Assembly (NCBI GenBank): GCA_903827345.1
Contig: CAIKID010000284.1
Span: forward strand, 1 to 7,174
Reading direction: 5' to 3'
Length of the DNA: 7,174 nucleotides
Source: an uncultured Actinomycetes bacterium
GTDB taxonomy: Bacteria > Actinomycetota > Actinomycetes > Nanopelagicales > Nanopelagicaceae
Under the pieces are notes generated by a model, which was given only the letters and a program-made list of their open reading frames with translations, had not been told where the DNA came from and made no database searches. This document shows, in pieces, positions 1 through 6,748 of the stretch. Position 1 is the first letter of the stretch. Every line of letters begins with the position of its first letter. Made by a program: the position numbers and the translations under genes.

Positions 1-54
1 CGAGGTTTGTCATGAGGGAAGCCTAGGGAGTTTAGAAGTCAACGCGACGACTAA

Positions 55-1080
55 TTATCCGAAGAAGACCTCGGATTCTGCGTAGCGCGATGGATCGACG
101 AGTTTGAGCTCACCGGTCGCAGATTCCAATGGAACCATTTCGATCTTAGTTCCGTGCAGCGCGGCCATCGTGCCCCAGTTACCTTCATGGGCAGCGGTGA
201 TCGCGGCTAATCCAAAACGCGTCGAAAGGACGCGATCGAACGCGGTAGGAGTTCCACCACGTTGGATATGTCCAAGGACGACGGTACGAGTCTCGTGGCC
301 GGTCTTCGCTTCAATTTCCGCAGAGAGCCAGTCGCCGATTCCGGATAACTTAACGTGCCCAAAGGCATCGAGGGTCTGATCCTTGACCTTCATATCGCCA
401 TCTTGCGGAATGGCGCCTTCTGCAATAACGATGATGGGAGCAAAGCCATCTGCAAAGCGGGAGTTAACCCACGCCGCAACTTTTTCGGTGGAGAACTTCA
501 CCTCAGGAATCAGAACCGCAGCAGCTCCACCGGCGATGCCAGCGTGAAGCGCGATCCAGCCAGCGTGACGGCCCATAACTTCAACAACGAGTGCGCGGTG
601 ATGCGATTGCGCGGTTGTGTGCAGGCGATCGATCGCTTCCATCGCAATATTTACCGAGGTATCAAATCCAAATGTGAAATCGGTGTTGTTGAGGTCATTA
701 TCAATCGTCTTGGGGACACCAATTACTTTAACCCCGAGCGCGTCGAGCTTGGTTGCAACCCCGAGGGTATCTTCTCCGCCGATTGCGATAAGCGCATCAA
801 TGCCGAGCTTCTTTAAATTCTCTTGAATCTTCTCGACGCCGCCCTCGATCTTGAAAGGGTTGGTGCGTGATGAACCGAGGATCGTTCCGCCCTTAGGCAA
901 GATCCCACGTGTTGTGGCGAGGTCAAGGGTCATGGTGAGGCCCTCTAATGGACCCTTCCAGCCATCGCGGAAGCCGACAAAGTCGTATCCATACTCTTTA
1001 ACACCTTTGCGAACAACCGCACGAATTACGCCATTGAGGCCGGGGCAATCTCCGCCACCTGTAAGAACACCAAAACGCAT
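55..1080 (-). CDS. pfkA: 6-phosphofructokinase, probably pyrophosphate-dependent
   Basis: This is a cytoplasmic glycolytic enzyme that phosphorylates fructose 6-phosphate to fructose 1,6-bisphosphate. It is 341 aa, the usual length of group III (actinobacterial) PFKs. Visible motifs are the N-terminal phosphate-binding loop GGGDCPG (residues 8-14), GGEDTLG (101-107), PKTIDND (123-129) with catalytic Asp127, MGR (169-171), and HIQRGG (271-276) for substrate binding. Family knowledge: ATP enzymes have Gly at position 104, while PPi enzymes have Asp104 with Lys124. This protein has Asp104 and Lys124, so PPi is the inferred phosphoryl donor and the reaction would be reversible. The ATG start is supported by a GGAG six bases upstream. 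The gene is transcribed divergently from xylB across a 92-bp spacer. No clear -10 box was found for it and no hairpin terminator lies in the 54 bp after its stop. Family assignment is very secure; donor specificity is inferred from residues. Confidence 0.96.
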   Translation of the reverse strand: MRFGVLTGGGDCPGLNGVIRAVVRKGVKEYGYDFVGFRDGWKGPLEGLTMTLDLATTRGILPKGGTILGSSRTNPFKIEGGVEKIQENLKKLGIDALIAIGGEDTLGVATKLDALGVKVIGVPKTIDNDLNNTDFTFGFDTSVNIAMEAIDRLHTTAQSHHRALVVEVMGRHAGWIALHAGIAGGAAAVLIPEVKFSTEKVAAWVNSRFADGFAPIIVIAEGAIPQDGDMKVKDQTLDAFGHVKLSGIGDWLSAEIEAKTGHETRTVVLGHIQRGGTPTAFDRVLSTRFGLAAITAAHEGNWGTMAALHGTKIEMVPLESATGELKLVDPSRYAESEVFFG

Positions 1081-1086
1081 CTCTAA

Positions 1087-1090
1087 CTCC
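1087..1090 (-). promoter_or_regulatory. Ribosome binding site of pfkA
   Basis: On the minus strand GGAG lies six bases before the pfkA ATG, a good Shine-Dalgarno spacing. It fixes the start at 1080. It also shows that pfkA has a leadered mRNA, unlike xylB on the other side of the same spacer. Confidence 0.7.
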
Positions 1091-1114
1091 AGTACTTAGA
1101 TCAAATCCTGATTA

Positions 1115-1134
1115 ACGGGAGAATTGGCTCCCGT
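1115..1134. repeat. Perfect 7-bp inverted repeat in the pfkA/xylB spacer
   Basis: The sequence ACGGGAG-AATTGG-CTCCCGT has two perfectly complementary 7-base arms around a 6-base centre. It lies between the divergent genes, just upstream of the presumed xylB -35 and inside the probable pfkA promoter or leader. No T-run follows on either strand, so it is unlikely to be an intrinsic terminator. A protein-binding operator, or a hairpin in the pfkA leader, is the more reasonable reading. The structure is seen directly; its role is inferred. Confidence 0.5.
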
Positions 1135-1136
1135 AG

Positions 1137-1152
1137 TGGTCAACGCTGACTA
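1137..1152. promoter_or_regulatory. Candidate LacI-family operator
   Basis: TGGTCAACGCTGACTA is an imperfect 16-bp palindrome (12 of 16 positions symmetric, with the GTCA/TGAC arms perfect) centred on CG. Family knowledge: a central CG in an even-length palindrome is the hallmark of LacI/GalR-type operators, which commonly control sugar genes. It begins at the presumed -35 and runs into the spacer of the xylB promoter, where a bound repressor would block RNA polymerase. It may also affect pfkA. The regulator itself is not encoded in this window. Confidence 0.45.
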
Positions 1153-1166
1153 GCGCAGTCTACCCT
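1137..1166 (+). promoter_or_regulatory. Probable leaderless promoter of xylB-eamA
   Basis: A TACCCT (-10, TAnnnT type) at 1161-1166 ends six bases before the xylB ATG, which places the expected transcription start at the A of the start codon. A weak -35, TGGTCA (4 of 6 to TTGACA), lies at 1137-1142 with an 18-base spacer. No Shine-Dalgarno sequence precedes the ATG, consistent with a leaderless mRNA, which is common in Actinobacteria. Confidence 0.45.
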
Positions 1167-1172
1167 TGCGCC

Positions 1173-2567
1173 ATGGCCCTTATTGCAGGCGTAGATTCCT
1201 CGACCCAATCCGTCAAAGTCGTCGTTCGAGATGCCGAGAGTGGCGCTCTCATCCGCGAAGGGCGGGCGGCCCATCCTGATGGAACCGAGGTTGATCCGCA
1301 GAACTGGTGGCTCGCATTACAAGAGGCCTTTCTCCAGGCCGGTGGGCTGGGCGATGTTGCCGCCATCTCAGTAGGCGGACAGCAGCATGGGCTGGTAGCT
1401 CTCGATAGCAAGGGCGAAGTTCTGCGCCCCGCGTTGCTCTGGAACGATACCCGCTCTGCTGGTGCCGCTGCAGATCTCAATCGGGAAGCAGGAGGAAATC
1501 AGGCGATGGCAGATGCAACAGGGTCTGTGCTCGTTGCTTCCTTTACTGCGAGCAAAGTCCGCTGGATGGCCGATCACGAACCAGCGCTCGCAGCGCAGGT
1601 CGGTGCCATCGCGCTCCCCCATGATTGGCTCTCGTGGAAGTTGCAAGGCGCAAAAGATTTCTCCCAACTTTTTACCGATCGCAGCGATGCATCCGGCACT
1701 GGTTATTTCGACCCCGTCTCTTCCACATATCGCAGAGATTTACTAGCGCTGGCGTTGAAGAGTGACCGCGAAATTTATCTTCCTCGAATTGTTGCTAGCA
1801 ATGAATTTGGTGGCTCTACCCCACAAGGCGTGCAGATCGGTGCTGGCGCAGGTGATAACGCCGGCGCGGCCTTTGGCGTTCAAGCTCTCGCCGGAGATGT
1901 CGTTGTGTCACTGGGCACTAGCGGTACTGCTTTCTCTATCTCAACAACCCCCACACATGAAGCAACAGGAACGGTTGCCGGCTTTGCAGATCTCACGGGA
2001 AATTATTTGCCGCTCGTTTGTACCTTAAACGCGGCGCGCATTCTCGATGCGGCGGCACGAATTTTGGGAGTCACATTCGATCGCCTCTCCGAATTAGCAC
2101 TCACAGCGCCAGCAGGTGCAAATGGGTTGACGCTTCTGCCTTTCTTTGACGGGGAACGCACACCAAACCGCCCAGATGCAACTGGCGTCTTCGCGGGAAT
2201 GAACTTGAGTAATTCCAACCCAGAAAATATTGCACGCGCGATGATCGAGGGAATGCTCGCTGGATTGGCAGATGCAGTTGATGCACTTGCCCAGCAGGGC
2301 GTAGCGATAAATCGCATTTTTCTGGTGGGTGGGGCTGCTAAGAATCCAGCCGTTGGTGCTATCGCCTCCGCGCTCTTTGGTCGCGAAGTAATTATTCCTC
2401 CCGCTGGGGAATATGTGGCCGATGGTGCGGCTCGTCAAGCCGCCTGGGCGCTATTAGGCGAAGCACCCCAGTGGAACTTGGGTAAGGTCACTCATGTGCA
2501 AAGCAAAGCGACTCCTCACGTGATGGAAAAATATCGGACCCTTCGTGATGCAACGGTCTCCTGGTGA
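1173..2567 (+). CDS. xylB: Xylulokinase (FGGY-family carbohydrate kinase)
   Basis: This cytoplasmic kinase phosphorylates D-xylulose with ATP to xylulose 5-phosphate, linking xylose or xylulose use to the pentose phosphate pathway. It is 464 aa, close to the 480-500 aa of typical XylB proteins. The N-terminal actin-like lobe starts with the phosphate loop DSSTQS (8-13). The GGQQHG element (68-73) and the following WNDTR (90-94) are typical of xylulokinases. The second lobe has GAGDNAGAAFG (225-235) with presumed catalytic base Asp228, SLGTSG (246-251), and the ATP-binding LVGGAAKN (384-391). The ATG at 1173 has no Shine-Dalgarno but is preceded by a -10 box at leaderless distance. The stop overlaps the start of the transporter gene (GTGA), so the two are likely co-translated. 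Another FGGY pentose kinase is possible but less likely given the GGQQHG region. Confidence 0.9.
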   Translation: MALIAGVDSSTQSVKVVVRDAESGALIREGRAAHPDGTEVDPQNWWLALQEAFLQAGGLGDVAAISVGGQQHGLVALDSKGEVLRPALLWNDTRSAGAAADLNREAGGNQAMADATGSVLVASFTASKVRWMADHEPALAAQVGAIALPHDWLSWKLQGAKDFSQLFTDRSDASGTGYFDPVSSTYRRDLLALALKSDREIYLPRIVASNEFGGSTPQGVQIGAGAGDNAGAAFGVQALAGDVVVSLGTSGTAFSISTTPTHEATGTVAGFADLTGNYLPLVCTLNAARILDAAARILGVTFDRLSELALTAPAGANGLTLLPFFDGERTPNRPDATGVFAGMNLSNSNPENIARAMIEGMLAGLADAVDALAQQGVAINRIFLVGGAAKNPAVGAIASALFGREVIIPPAGEYVADGAARQAAWALLGEAPQWNLGKVTHVQSKATPHVMEKYRTLRDATVSW

Positions 2568-3436
2568 AGCGCAGCAGTTGGATTAATTTCGGCTTAGTGA
2601 GTGTGCTCTGGGGAGTTCCATATCTGCTCATTCGAGTTGCGGTCGCACCTGGACAATTCACCCCCGCCTTTGTCGTCTTTTCGCGAGTAACAATCGGCGC
2701 CGCTCTACTCATCCCCTACGCAATAAAGCGCGGCACTTTTAAGCCGGCCCTCAAGCAATTCAAATGGGTTGCTGCCTATGGACTTCTCGAAATGGTCGGC
2801 CCTTGGGGATTTATTAGCCAGGGTGAGACAAAGCTCAACTCAGGGCTAGCTGCACTCTTAATCGCCACCGTCGCTATCTGGGCCACTCTGCTCAACGGTG
2901 CGCTGGGCGATAAAACGGTCTTTCACTCTTCACGTCTCATCGGCCTTGCCGTCGGCTTCATCGGTATCTGTTTTGTCGTCGGCCTCGAGAGCGTACAAGG
3001 CAAGGTAAATATTGCAGCAATCTTTTTACTCCTACTAGCTGCGATGGGTTATGCCATCGCCCCTACGCTGGTTCGTCACAAAATTCCAGATCTCGACGGA
3101 GCAGCAGTCAATGGTCTAGCACTTTTGAGCACATCTATTATTTATCTCCCATTTGCAATATCCCAGTGGCCTCATCATCACATCCGCGCAAATTCAATTT
3201 ACTCCATTATTGCTCTTGGAATATTTCCGACCGCAATCTGCTTCGTCTTCTTCTTTAAACTCATGGCCGATATTGGAATCGCACGGGCATCTCTCATTGC
3301 ATATGTAAATACTGGAGTGGCGGTACTTCTTGGAGTAATAGTTCTGCACGAAAAATTGACAACCGGAATGTTGATTGGCCTGCCACTGGTGATGATTGGT
3401 TCCTACTACGCAAGCAGAAAGCGTGTTACTCGGTAA
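2564..3436 (+). CDS. EamA/DMT-superfamily membrane transporter
   Basis: This is a probable inner-membrane permease of the drug/metabolite transporter superfamily; the substrate is unknown. The 290 aa are strongly hydrophobic, with about ten membrane segments (near residues 6-24, 34-52, 68-84, 94-112, 123-141, 148-167, 180-200, 212-232, 240-261 and 267-284), arranged as the usual two five-helix EamA repeats. The end of repeat two is characteristic: AYVNTGVAVLLGV (246-258), then the acidic LHEKLT (261-266) before the last helix. The tail SRKRVTR is basic, as expected on the cytoplasmic side. The start is GTG at 2564, overlapping the xylB TGA by four bases, with no own Shine-Dalgarno, so expression probably depends on xylB translation. 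Pairing with xylulokinase suggests export or uptake of a sugar-related metabolite, but this is inference. The 3' end overlaps convergent era by 11 bp. Confidence 0.85.
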   Translation: MKRSSWINFGLVSVLWGVPYLLIRVAVAPGQFTPAFVVFSRVTIGAALLIPYAIKRGTFKPALKQFKWVAAYGLLEMVGPWGFISQGETKLNSGLAALLIATVAIWATLLNGALGDKTVFHSSRLIGLAVGFIGICFVVGLESVQGKVNIAAIFLLLLAAMGYAIAPTLVRHKIPDLDGAAVNGLALLSTSIIYLPFAISQWPHHHIRANSIYSIIALGIFPTAICFVFFFKLMADIGIARASLIAYVNTGVAVLLGVIVLHEKLTTGMLIGLPLVMIGSYYASRKRVTR

Positions 3437-4334
3437 ATCCCAAACGCGCTAGTGCCTTTGGATCGCGCTGCCACTCTTTTGATACCTTTACGTGTAGCCC
3501 TAAATAACTCTTACCGTCTAAGAAGGTTTCGATTCCAGCGCGGGCGCGCATACCGATATCTTTCAAGCGACTGCCTTGCGGTCCGATGATGATGGACTTC
3601 TGTGAGTCGCGCTCCACATGGATCGTGGCGTGAATATCGTAAAAGTTCTTACCTTCGCGCTTGCTCATCTCATCGATGGTCACCATCACAGAGTGAGGAA
3701 GTTCTTCATATAAATCTTGAATAGCTGCCTCGCGAATTAATTCGGTGATGTGCAATTCTGCAGCTTGATCGGTATCAATGTCTTCGGGGTAAAGAGATGG
3801 GGATGCTGGCAGCGCCTTGACCAATAGCTCGAGCAATAAATCAGTCTGCTCTAGATTCTTAGCTGAAATTGGAACTATCTCATCAACGGTAATGCCGGTC
3901 TTGGTGATGAAATTGGAAACTTCAACGAGTTTGGCGATCAGATCATCGTTCTTTGCGGTATCGACTTTAGTGACAGCAATGTACAGGTGGCGGATATGGC
4001 CCAACTGCTTAACGATGTACTCATCCCCCGCGCCGATCGTTTCATCAGCGGGCAGGCAGAGCAGGGCAGCATCGACCGATTCCAAATTCTCTTGCACCAT
4101 CGCGTTGAGGCGGGTACCGAGCAAGGTTTTGGGCTTATGAATTCCTGGGGTGTCCACCAAGATCATCTGGTAACCAGCGCGGGAGATAATTCCGCGAATT
4201 GGGTTACGAGTGGTGTTGGGGTGTGCCGAGGTAATAACAATCTTCTTGCCGACGAGCGCATTGACCAGGGTGGACTTGCCCACATTTGGGCGTCCAATTA
4301 CCGCAACGAATCCGGCGCGGTGCTCTGTTGTCAT
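3426..4334 (-). CDS. era: GTPase Era, ribosome assembly factor
   Basis: Era is a GTP-binding protein that binds the 3' end of 16S rRNA and helps mature the 30S subunit. At 302 aa from the chosen start it is full length. G motifs: GRPNVGKS (14-21, P-loop), TTRNP (41-45, switch I), DTPG (61-64), TKVD (122-125, in place of the classical NKxD) and SAK (157-159). The C-terminal KH RNA-binding domain has IIGPQGSRLKDIG (249-261), with a GPQG loop where GKGG is common. An in-frame ATG at 4340 exists, but it is only three bases from the GGGAG at 4344-4348. The ATG at 4334 is nine bases away and is preferred. The gene is last in the yraN-comM-dprA-era unit, 15 bp after the dprA stop. Its end overlaps the convergent transporter gene by 11 bp, leaving no room for a terminator between them. 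Confidence 0.97.
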   Translation of the reverse strand: MTTEHRAGFVAVIGRPNVGKSTLVNALVGKKIVITSAHPNTTRNPIRGIISRAGYQMILVDTPGIHKPKTLLGTRLNAMVQENLESVDAALLCLPADETIGAGDEYIVKQLGHIRHLYIAVTKVDTAKNDDLIAKLVEVSNFITKTGITVDEIVPISAKNLEQTDLLLELLVKALPASPSLYPEDIDTDQAAELHITELIREAAIQDLYEELPHSVMVTIDEMSKREGKNFYDIHATIHVERDSQKSIIIGPQGSRLKDIGMRARAGIETFLDGKSYLGLHVKVSKEWQRDPKALARLGFTE

Positions 4335-4343
4335 GGGCATAGT

Positions 4344-4348
4344 CTCCC
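4344..4348 (-). promoter_or_regulatory. Ribosome binding site deciding the era start
   Basis: GGGAG on the minus strand lies in the 15-bp gap between dprA and era. Its spacing is nine bases to the ATG at 4334 and only three to the ATG at 4340, so it favours the shorter protein beginning MTTEHR. Confidence 0.6.
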
Positions 4349-4349
4349 A

Positions 4350-5231
4350 TTAATCCAGGAGCGGGCCGACCAGTTCCATGCAATCTGCTATCGATGTGAC
4401 TATCTCTGCCGTCCGTTCGCCTATCAACCGGTGACAGCCATCACTGGTGGGCGAAGTAATTGGACCCGGAACCGCGAGCACAGGACGAAATATCTCTGCC
4501 GCATCTCGTGCGGTGCGGAGGGAACCACTTCTGAAGGCAGCTTCCACAACAATTGTCGCGCGTGAGATCGCGGCTATTAATCTATTTCTTGTAAGAAATC
4601 GAGAGGGAATAGCGTGCACATTGGGCAACACTTCGGAGAGTAGCAAACCGTTTTCAACTATCTCTCGAAAGAGGCGTTCATTCCCACTTGGAAAAACGGA
4701 GTTCACTCCCCCGCCGAGAATTGCGATCGTCTGTCCTTCAGCAACGATTGCCCCGCGATGCGCCGCGCTATCGATTCCGAAAGCGCCTCCACTTATTACG
4801 GTCCACCCCCGGTCCACCGCACCAGCGGCAAAGTCACCCGAGATACGCACTCCATATTCCGTTGGATTTCTCGTTCCTACAATTGAAAGCGAACGCTCCA
4901 AATTTTCAAGCGCTGGCCGAGCTCCCCGACCAACGAGTGCAATAGGCGGAGCTTTTAGATCATTTAGGCCAGTTGGCCAGTCGGCATCGTTACGCGTCAA
5001 GAGAAATCCACTCGATGCCGCAACCTGATCTTCGAGCATATTGGTATCGATCTGTGCCAGAGAATTGCTTAATTTGTAACCACTATTCTTGTAATCCGCA
5101 TATGCACCAGAAGATATTCGTTCCAAAAGTGCTTGTGCTCCAAGACGAAGATATTCAGAGCTCCAATATTCATTCCCACCCTCGAAGAGGGCTAAGAGCG
5201 CAAGGTGTGCACCGGTATCTGAGCCGTTCAT
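4350..5231 (-). CDS. dprA: DNA-processing protein DprA (Smf), short form
   Basis: DprA binds incoming single-stranded DNA during natural transformation and loads RecA onto it; it acts in the cytoplasm. The 293-aa protein has a poorly conserved N-terminal part (1-110) and the extended Rossmann fold typical of DprA: SIVGTRNPTEYG (116-127), SGGAFGID (147-154), AHRGA (157-161), ILGGGV (171-176), FPSGN (180-184), TRNRLIA (214-220), VVEAAFRSGSLRTA (228-241), AVPGP (253-257) and GCHRLI (265-270). It ends about 23 residues after the last motif, so the C-terminal winged-helix domain found in many longer DprA proteins (about 360-400 aa) is absent. The reading frame shows no sign of a frameshift. The ATG overlaps the comM stop (ATGA), and there is no strong Shine-Dalgarno (only AAGG about 12 bases upstream), which points to translational coupling with comM. 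Confidence 0.94.
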   Translation of the reverse strand: MNGSDTGAHLALLALFEGGNEYWSSEYLRLGAQALLERISSGAYADYKNSGYKLSNSLAQIDTNMLEDQVAASSGFLLTRNDADWPTGLNDLKAPPIALVGRGARPALENLERSLSIVGTRNPTEYGVRISGDFAAGAVDRGWTVISGGAFGIDSAAHRGAIVAEGQTIAILGGGVNSVFPSGNERLFREIVENGLLLSEVLPNVHAIPSRFLTRNRLIAAISRATIVVEAAFRSGSLRTARDAAEIFRPVLAVPGPITSPTSDGCHRLIGERTAEIVTSIADCMELVGPLLD

Positions 5232-6748
5232 GATATTTCAACACCTTGTCGCAATTGGTAAGCACTCTCTACTTCATCTAACCCTGGGGTCGTAACTCCA
5301 TTTCGATCAGCGATAGTCCAGGCTAACCGCATCACCTTGTGGTATCCCCGCGCACTCAATCGCTCATGATCAAGTTCGGTATGCAAGAAGGCCATGCCCT
5401 CTTTGGTGGCGCGAAAGCGAGATCGCAGTTGGCTCGCAGGAATCTGCGAATTGGTGCTCCAAAGATCTCTAGCAAATCTCTCCGCGGCTACCGCGCGAGC
5501 GGCAATAACGCGGGATCGTACATCGCTGCTTGACTCGCCCCCTTCGCTAGCTGCCAACTCGGTTCGCGTTGGCACTTCAACGAAGGTGCGAATATCGATT
5601 CGATCCAGGAGGGGTCCGGAAAGACGTTGTAGGTAGCGACGAATTTGCAGCGAAGTGCAAGTGCACGCCCGCCCCTTTCCATTAAATCGCCCACAGGGGC
5701 AGGGATTCGCGGCTATAACGAGCAGAAAGTCCGCGGGAAAGGTAGTGCTCCCAGTTGCTCGAGAGATAACAACCGATCCCGATTCGAGCGGTTGTCGTAG
5801 CGAATCAAGAACTCCAGGTTTACATTCTGGTGCTTCATCAATGAAGAGAACCCCGCCATGCGCCATGGAACAAGCGCCGGGTTTGATGAAATGCGCCCCA
5901 CCGCCAACCATGGCCGTCGCTGTTGTTGTGTGATGCGGAGATACAAAGGGAGGGGTTCTAGATTCCAGATTTCTCTCCCCCAGTGCACCAGCTACCGAAT
6001 GAATCGCAGCTACTTCAACCGCTTCTTCACGAGTAAGTGGGGGCATGATTGTCGGAATGCGTTCTGCCAACATCGTCTTTCCTGTTCCGGGTGGGCCAAT
6101 TAATAAGAGGTGATGTCCACCGATTGCAGAGATTTCAAGTGCCAACCGTGCTCGCTTCTGTCCCACCACTTCGCTCAAATCGAGGGGTGATTCGCCCGCC
6201 CTTTTAAACTCTTCGAGATTCACTTCTGGAATTACGCCCTCTTCAATAAATGAGATGACCTGATTCAAATGTGACACTGCAATCGATTTAACGCCTGCGA
6301 GTCCCATTGCCTCAGCGGCGTTGGCTAACGGGACTACGGCAGTGGTTATTCCACGATCAACGGCTGCTAGTAATGCCGGCAAAACTCCCCGAATCGGCCT
6401 GATCGATCCATCAAGAGCTAGCTCACCGAGAAATATGTGTCGCTCTAAATTCCTCGACGTAATTGTTCCTTGGGCCATTAACAGAGCAATGGCGATCGGA
6501 AGATCAAACCCAGATCCACTCTTATGTAGCCATGCGGGTGAGAGAGAGACGGTTACTCGTTTATTGGGCCACGTGGCTCCGGAATTTTGTAGCGCGGAAC
6601 GTACTCGCTCTCTTGATTCGAGAAGAGCAGCGTCGGGTAAGCCCAGCAAGGAATACCCTGGTAATCCATCTGATATGTCCACTTCTATTTCCACTATTTC
6701 ACCGCGCAGCCCGAGTAAGGCAATGCTCCTAACGCGCGCCAGTGTCAT
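5228..6748 (-). CDS. comM: ComM/YifB-family AAA+ ATPase (Mg-chelatase-like)
   Basis: ComM is a hexameric AAA+ helicase that promotes branch migration when transformed DNA is integrated into the chromosome. The 506-aa protein has the expected order. An N-terminal Lon-protease-like, ChlI-type domain covers about residues 1-170 (including SGSGFDLPIAIA, 77-88, and LGELALDGSIRP, 107-118). The AAA+ core follows with Walker A GPPGTGKT (218-225), Walker B VLFIDEA (300-306), the LRQPLESG element (317-324) and sensor AAN (346-348). A family cysteine cluster (Cys350, 352, 362, 364) and GPLLDRID (378-385) come next, then a C-terminal helical domain with LSARGYHKVMRLAWTIAD (464-481). A TTG at 6751 is in frame, but the ATG at 6748 is preferred: AGGAG lies seven bases upstream and the ATG shares a base with the yraN stop (TGATG). 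The 3' end overlaps dprA by four bases. Confidence 0.95.
   Translation of the reverse strand: MTLARVRSIALLGLRGEIVEIEVDISDGLPGYSLLGLPDAALLESRERVRSALQNSGATWPNKRVTVSLSPAWLHKSGSGFDLPIAIALLMAQGTITSRNLERHIFLGELALDGSIRPIRGVLPALLAAVDRGITTAVVPLANAAEAMGLAGVKSIAVSHLNQVISFIEEGVIPEVNLEEFKRAGESPLDLSEVVGQKRARLALEISAIGGHHLLLIGPPGTGKTMLAERIPTIMPPLTREEAVEVAAIHSVAGALGERNLESRTPPFVSPHHTTTATAMVGGGAHFIKPGACSMAHGGVLFIDEAPECKPGVLDSLRQPLESGSVVISRATGSTTFPADFLLVIAANPCPCGRFNGKGRACTCTSLQIRRYLQRLSGPLLDRIDIRTFVEVPTRTELAASEGGESSSDVRSRVIAARAVAAERFARDLWSTNSQIPASQLRSRFRATKEGMAFLHTELDHERLSARGYHKVMRLAWTIADRNGVTTPGLDEVESAYQLRQGVEIS

Noticed and set aside
1..13. Minus-strand ATG at position 13 (reads MTNL) with TAGGCT six bases upstream.
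   Set aside because: Only four codons are in the window; noted under the leaderless geometry finding but not annotated as a gene.
3..26. Plus-strand frame ending in TAG at 24-26 (visible residues RFVMREA), a possible tail of a convergent gene.
   Set aside because: Only seven residues are visible and no family is recognisable, so a coding call is not supported.
1..54. Search for a terminator after pfkA.
   Set aside because: No hairpin with a T-run could be found on the minus strand before the window edge.
3987..4565. Plus-strand open frame (192 codons) across the era/dprA junction.
   Set aside because: It is antisense to two well-supported genes and shows no family motif; it reflects stop-poor complementary sequence.
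4447..5028. Long plus-strand open frame (193 codons) opposite dprA.
   Set aside because: It lies wholly antisense to a clear DprA gene, its translation is rich in Ser, Arg, Pro and Ala without any recognisable motif, and it has no good ribosome binding site.
5552..5574. Inverted repeat TGCCAAC / GTTGGCA with a nine-base loop inside comM.
   Set aside because: It lies in coding sequence for a variable linker, has no T-run and no neighbouring start or stop, so chance is the simplest explanation.
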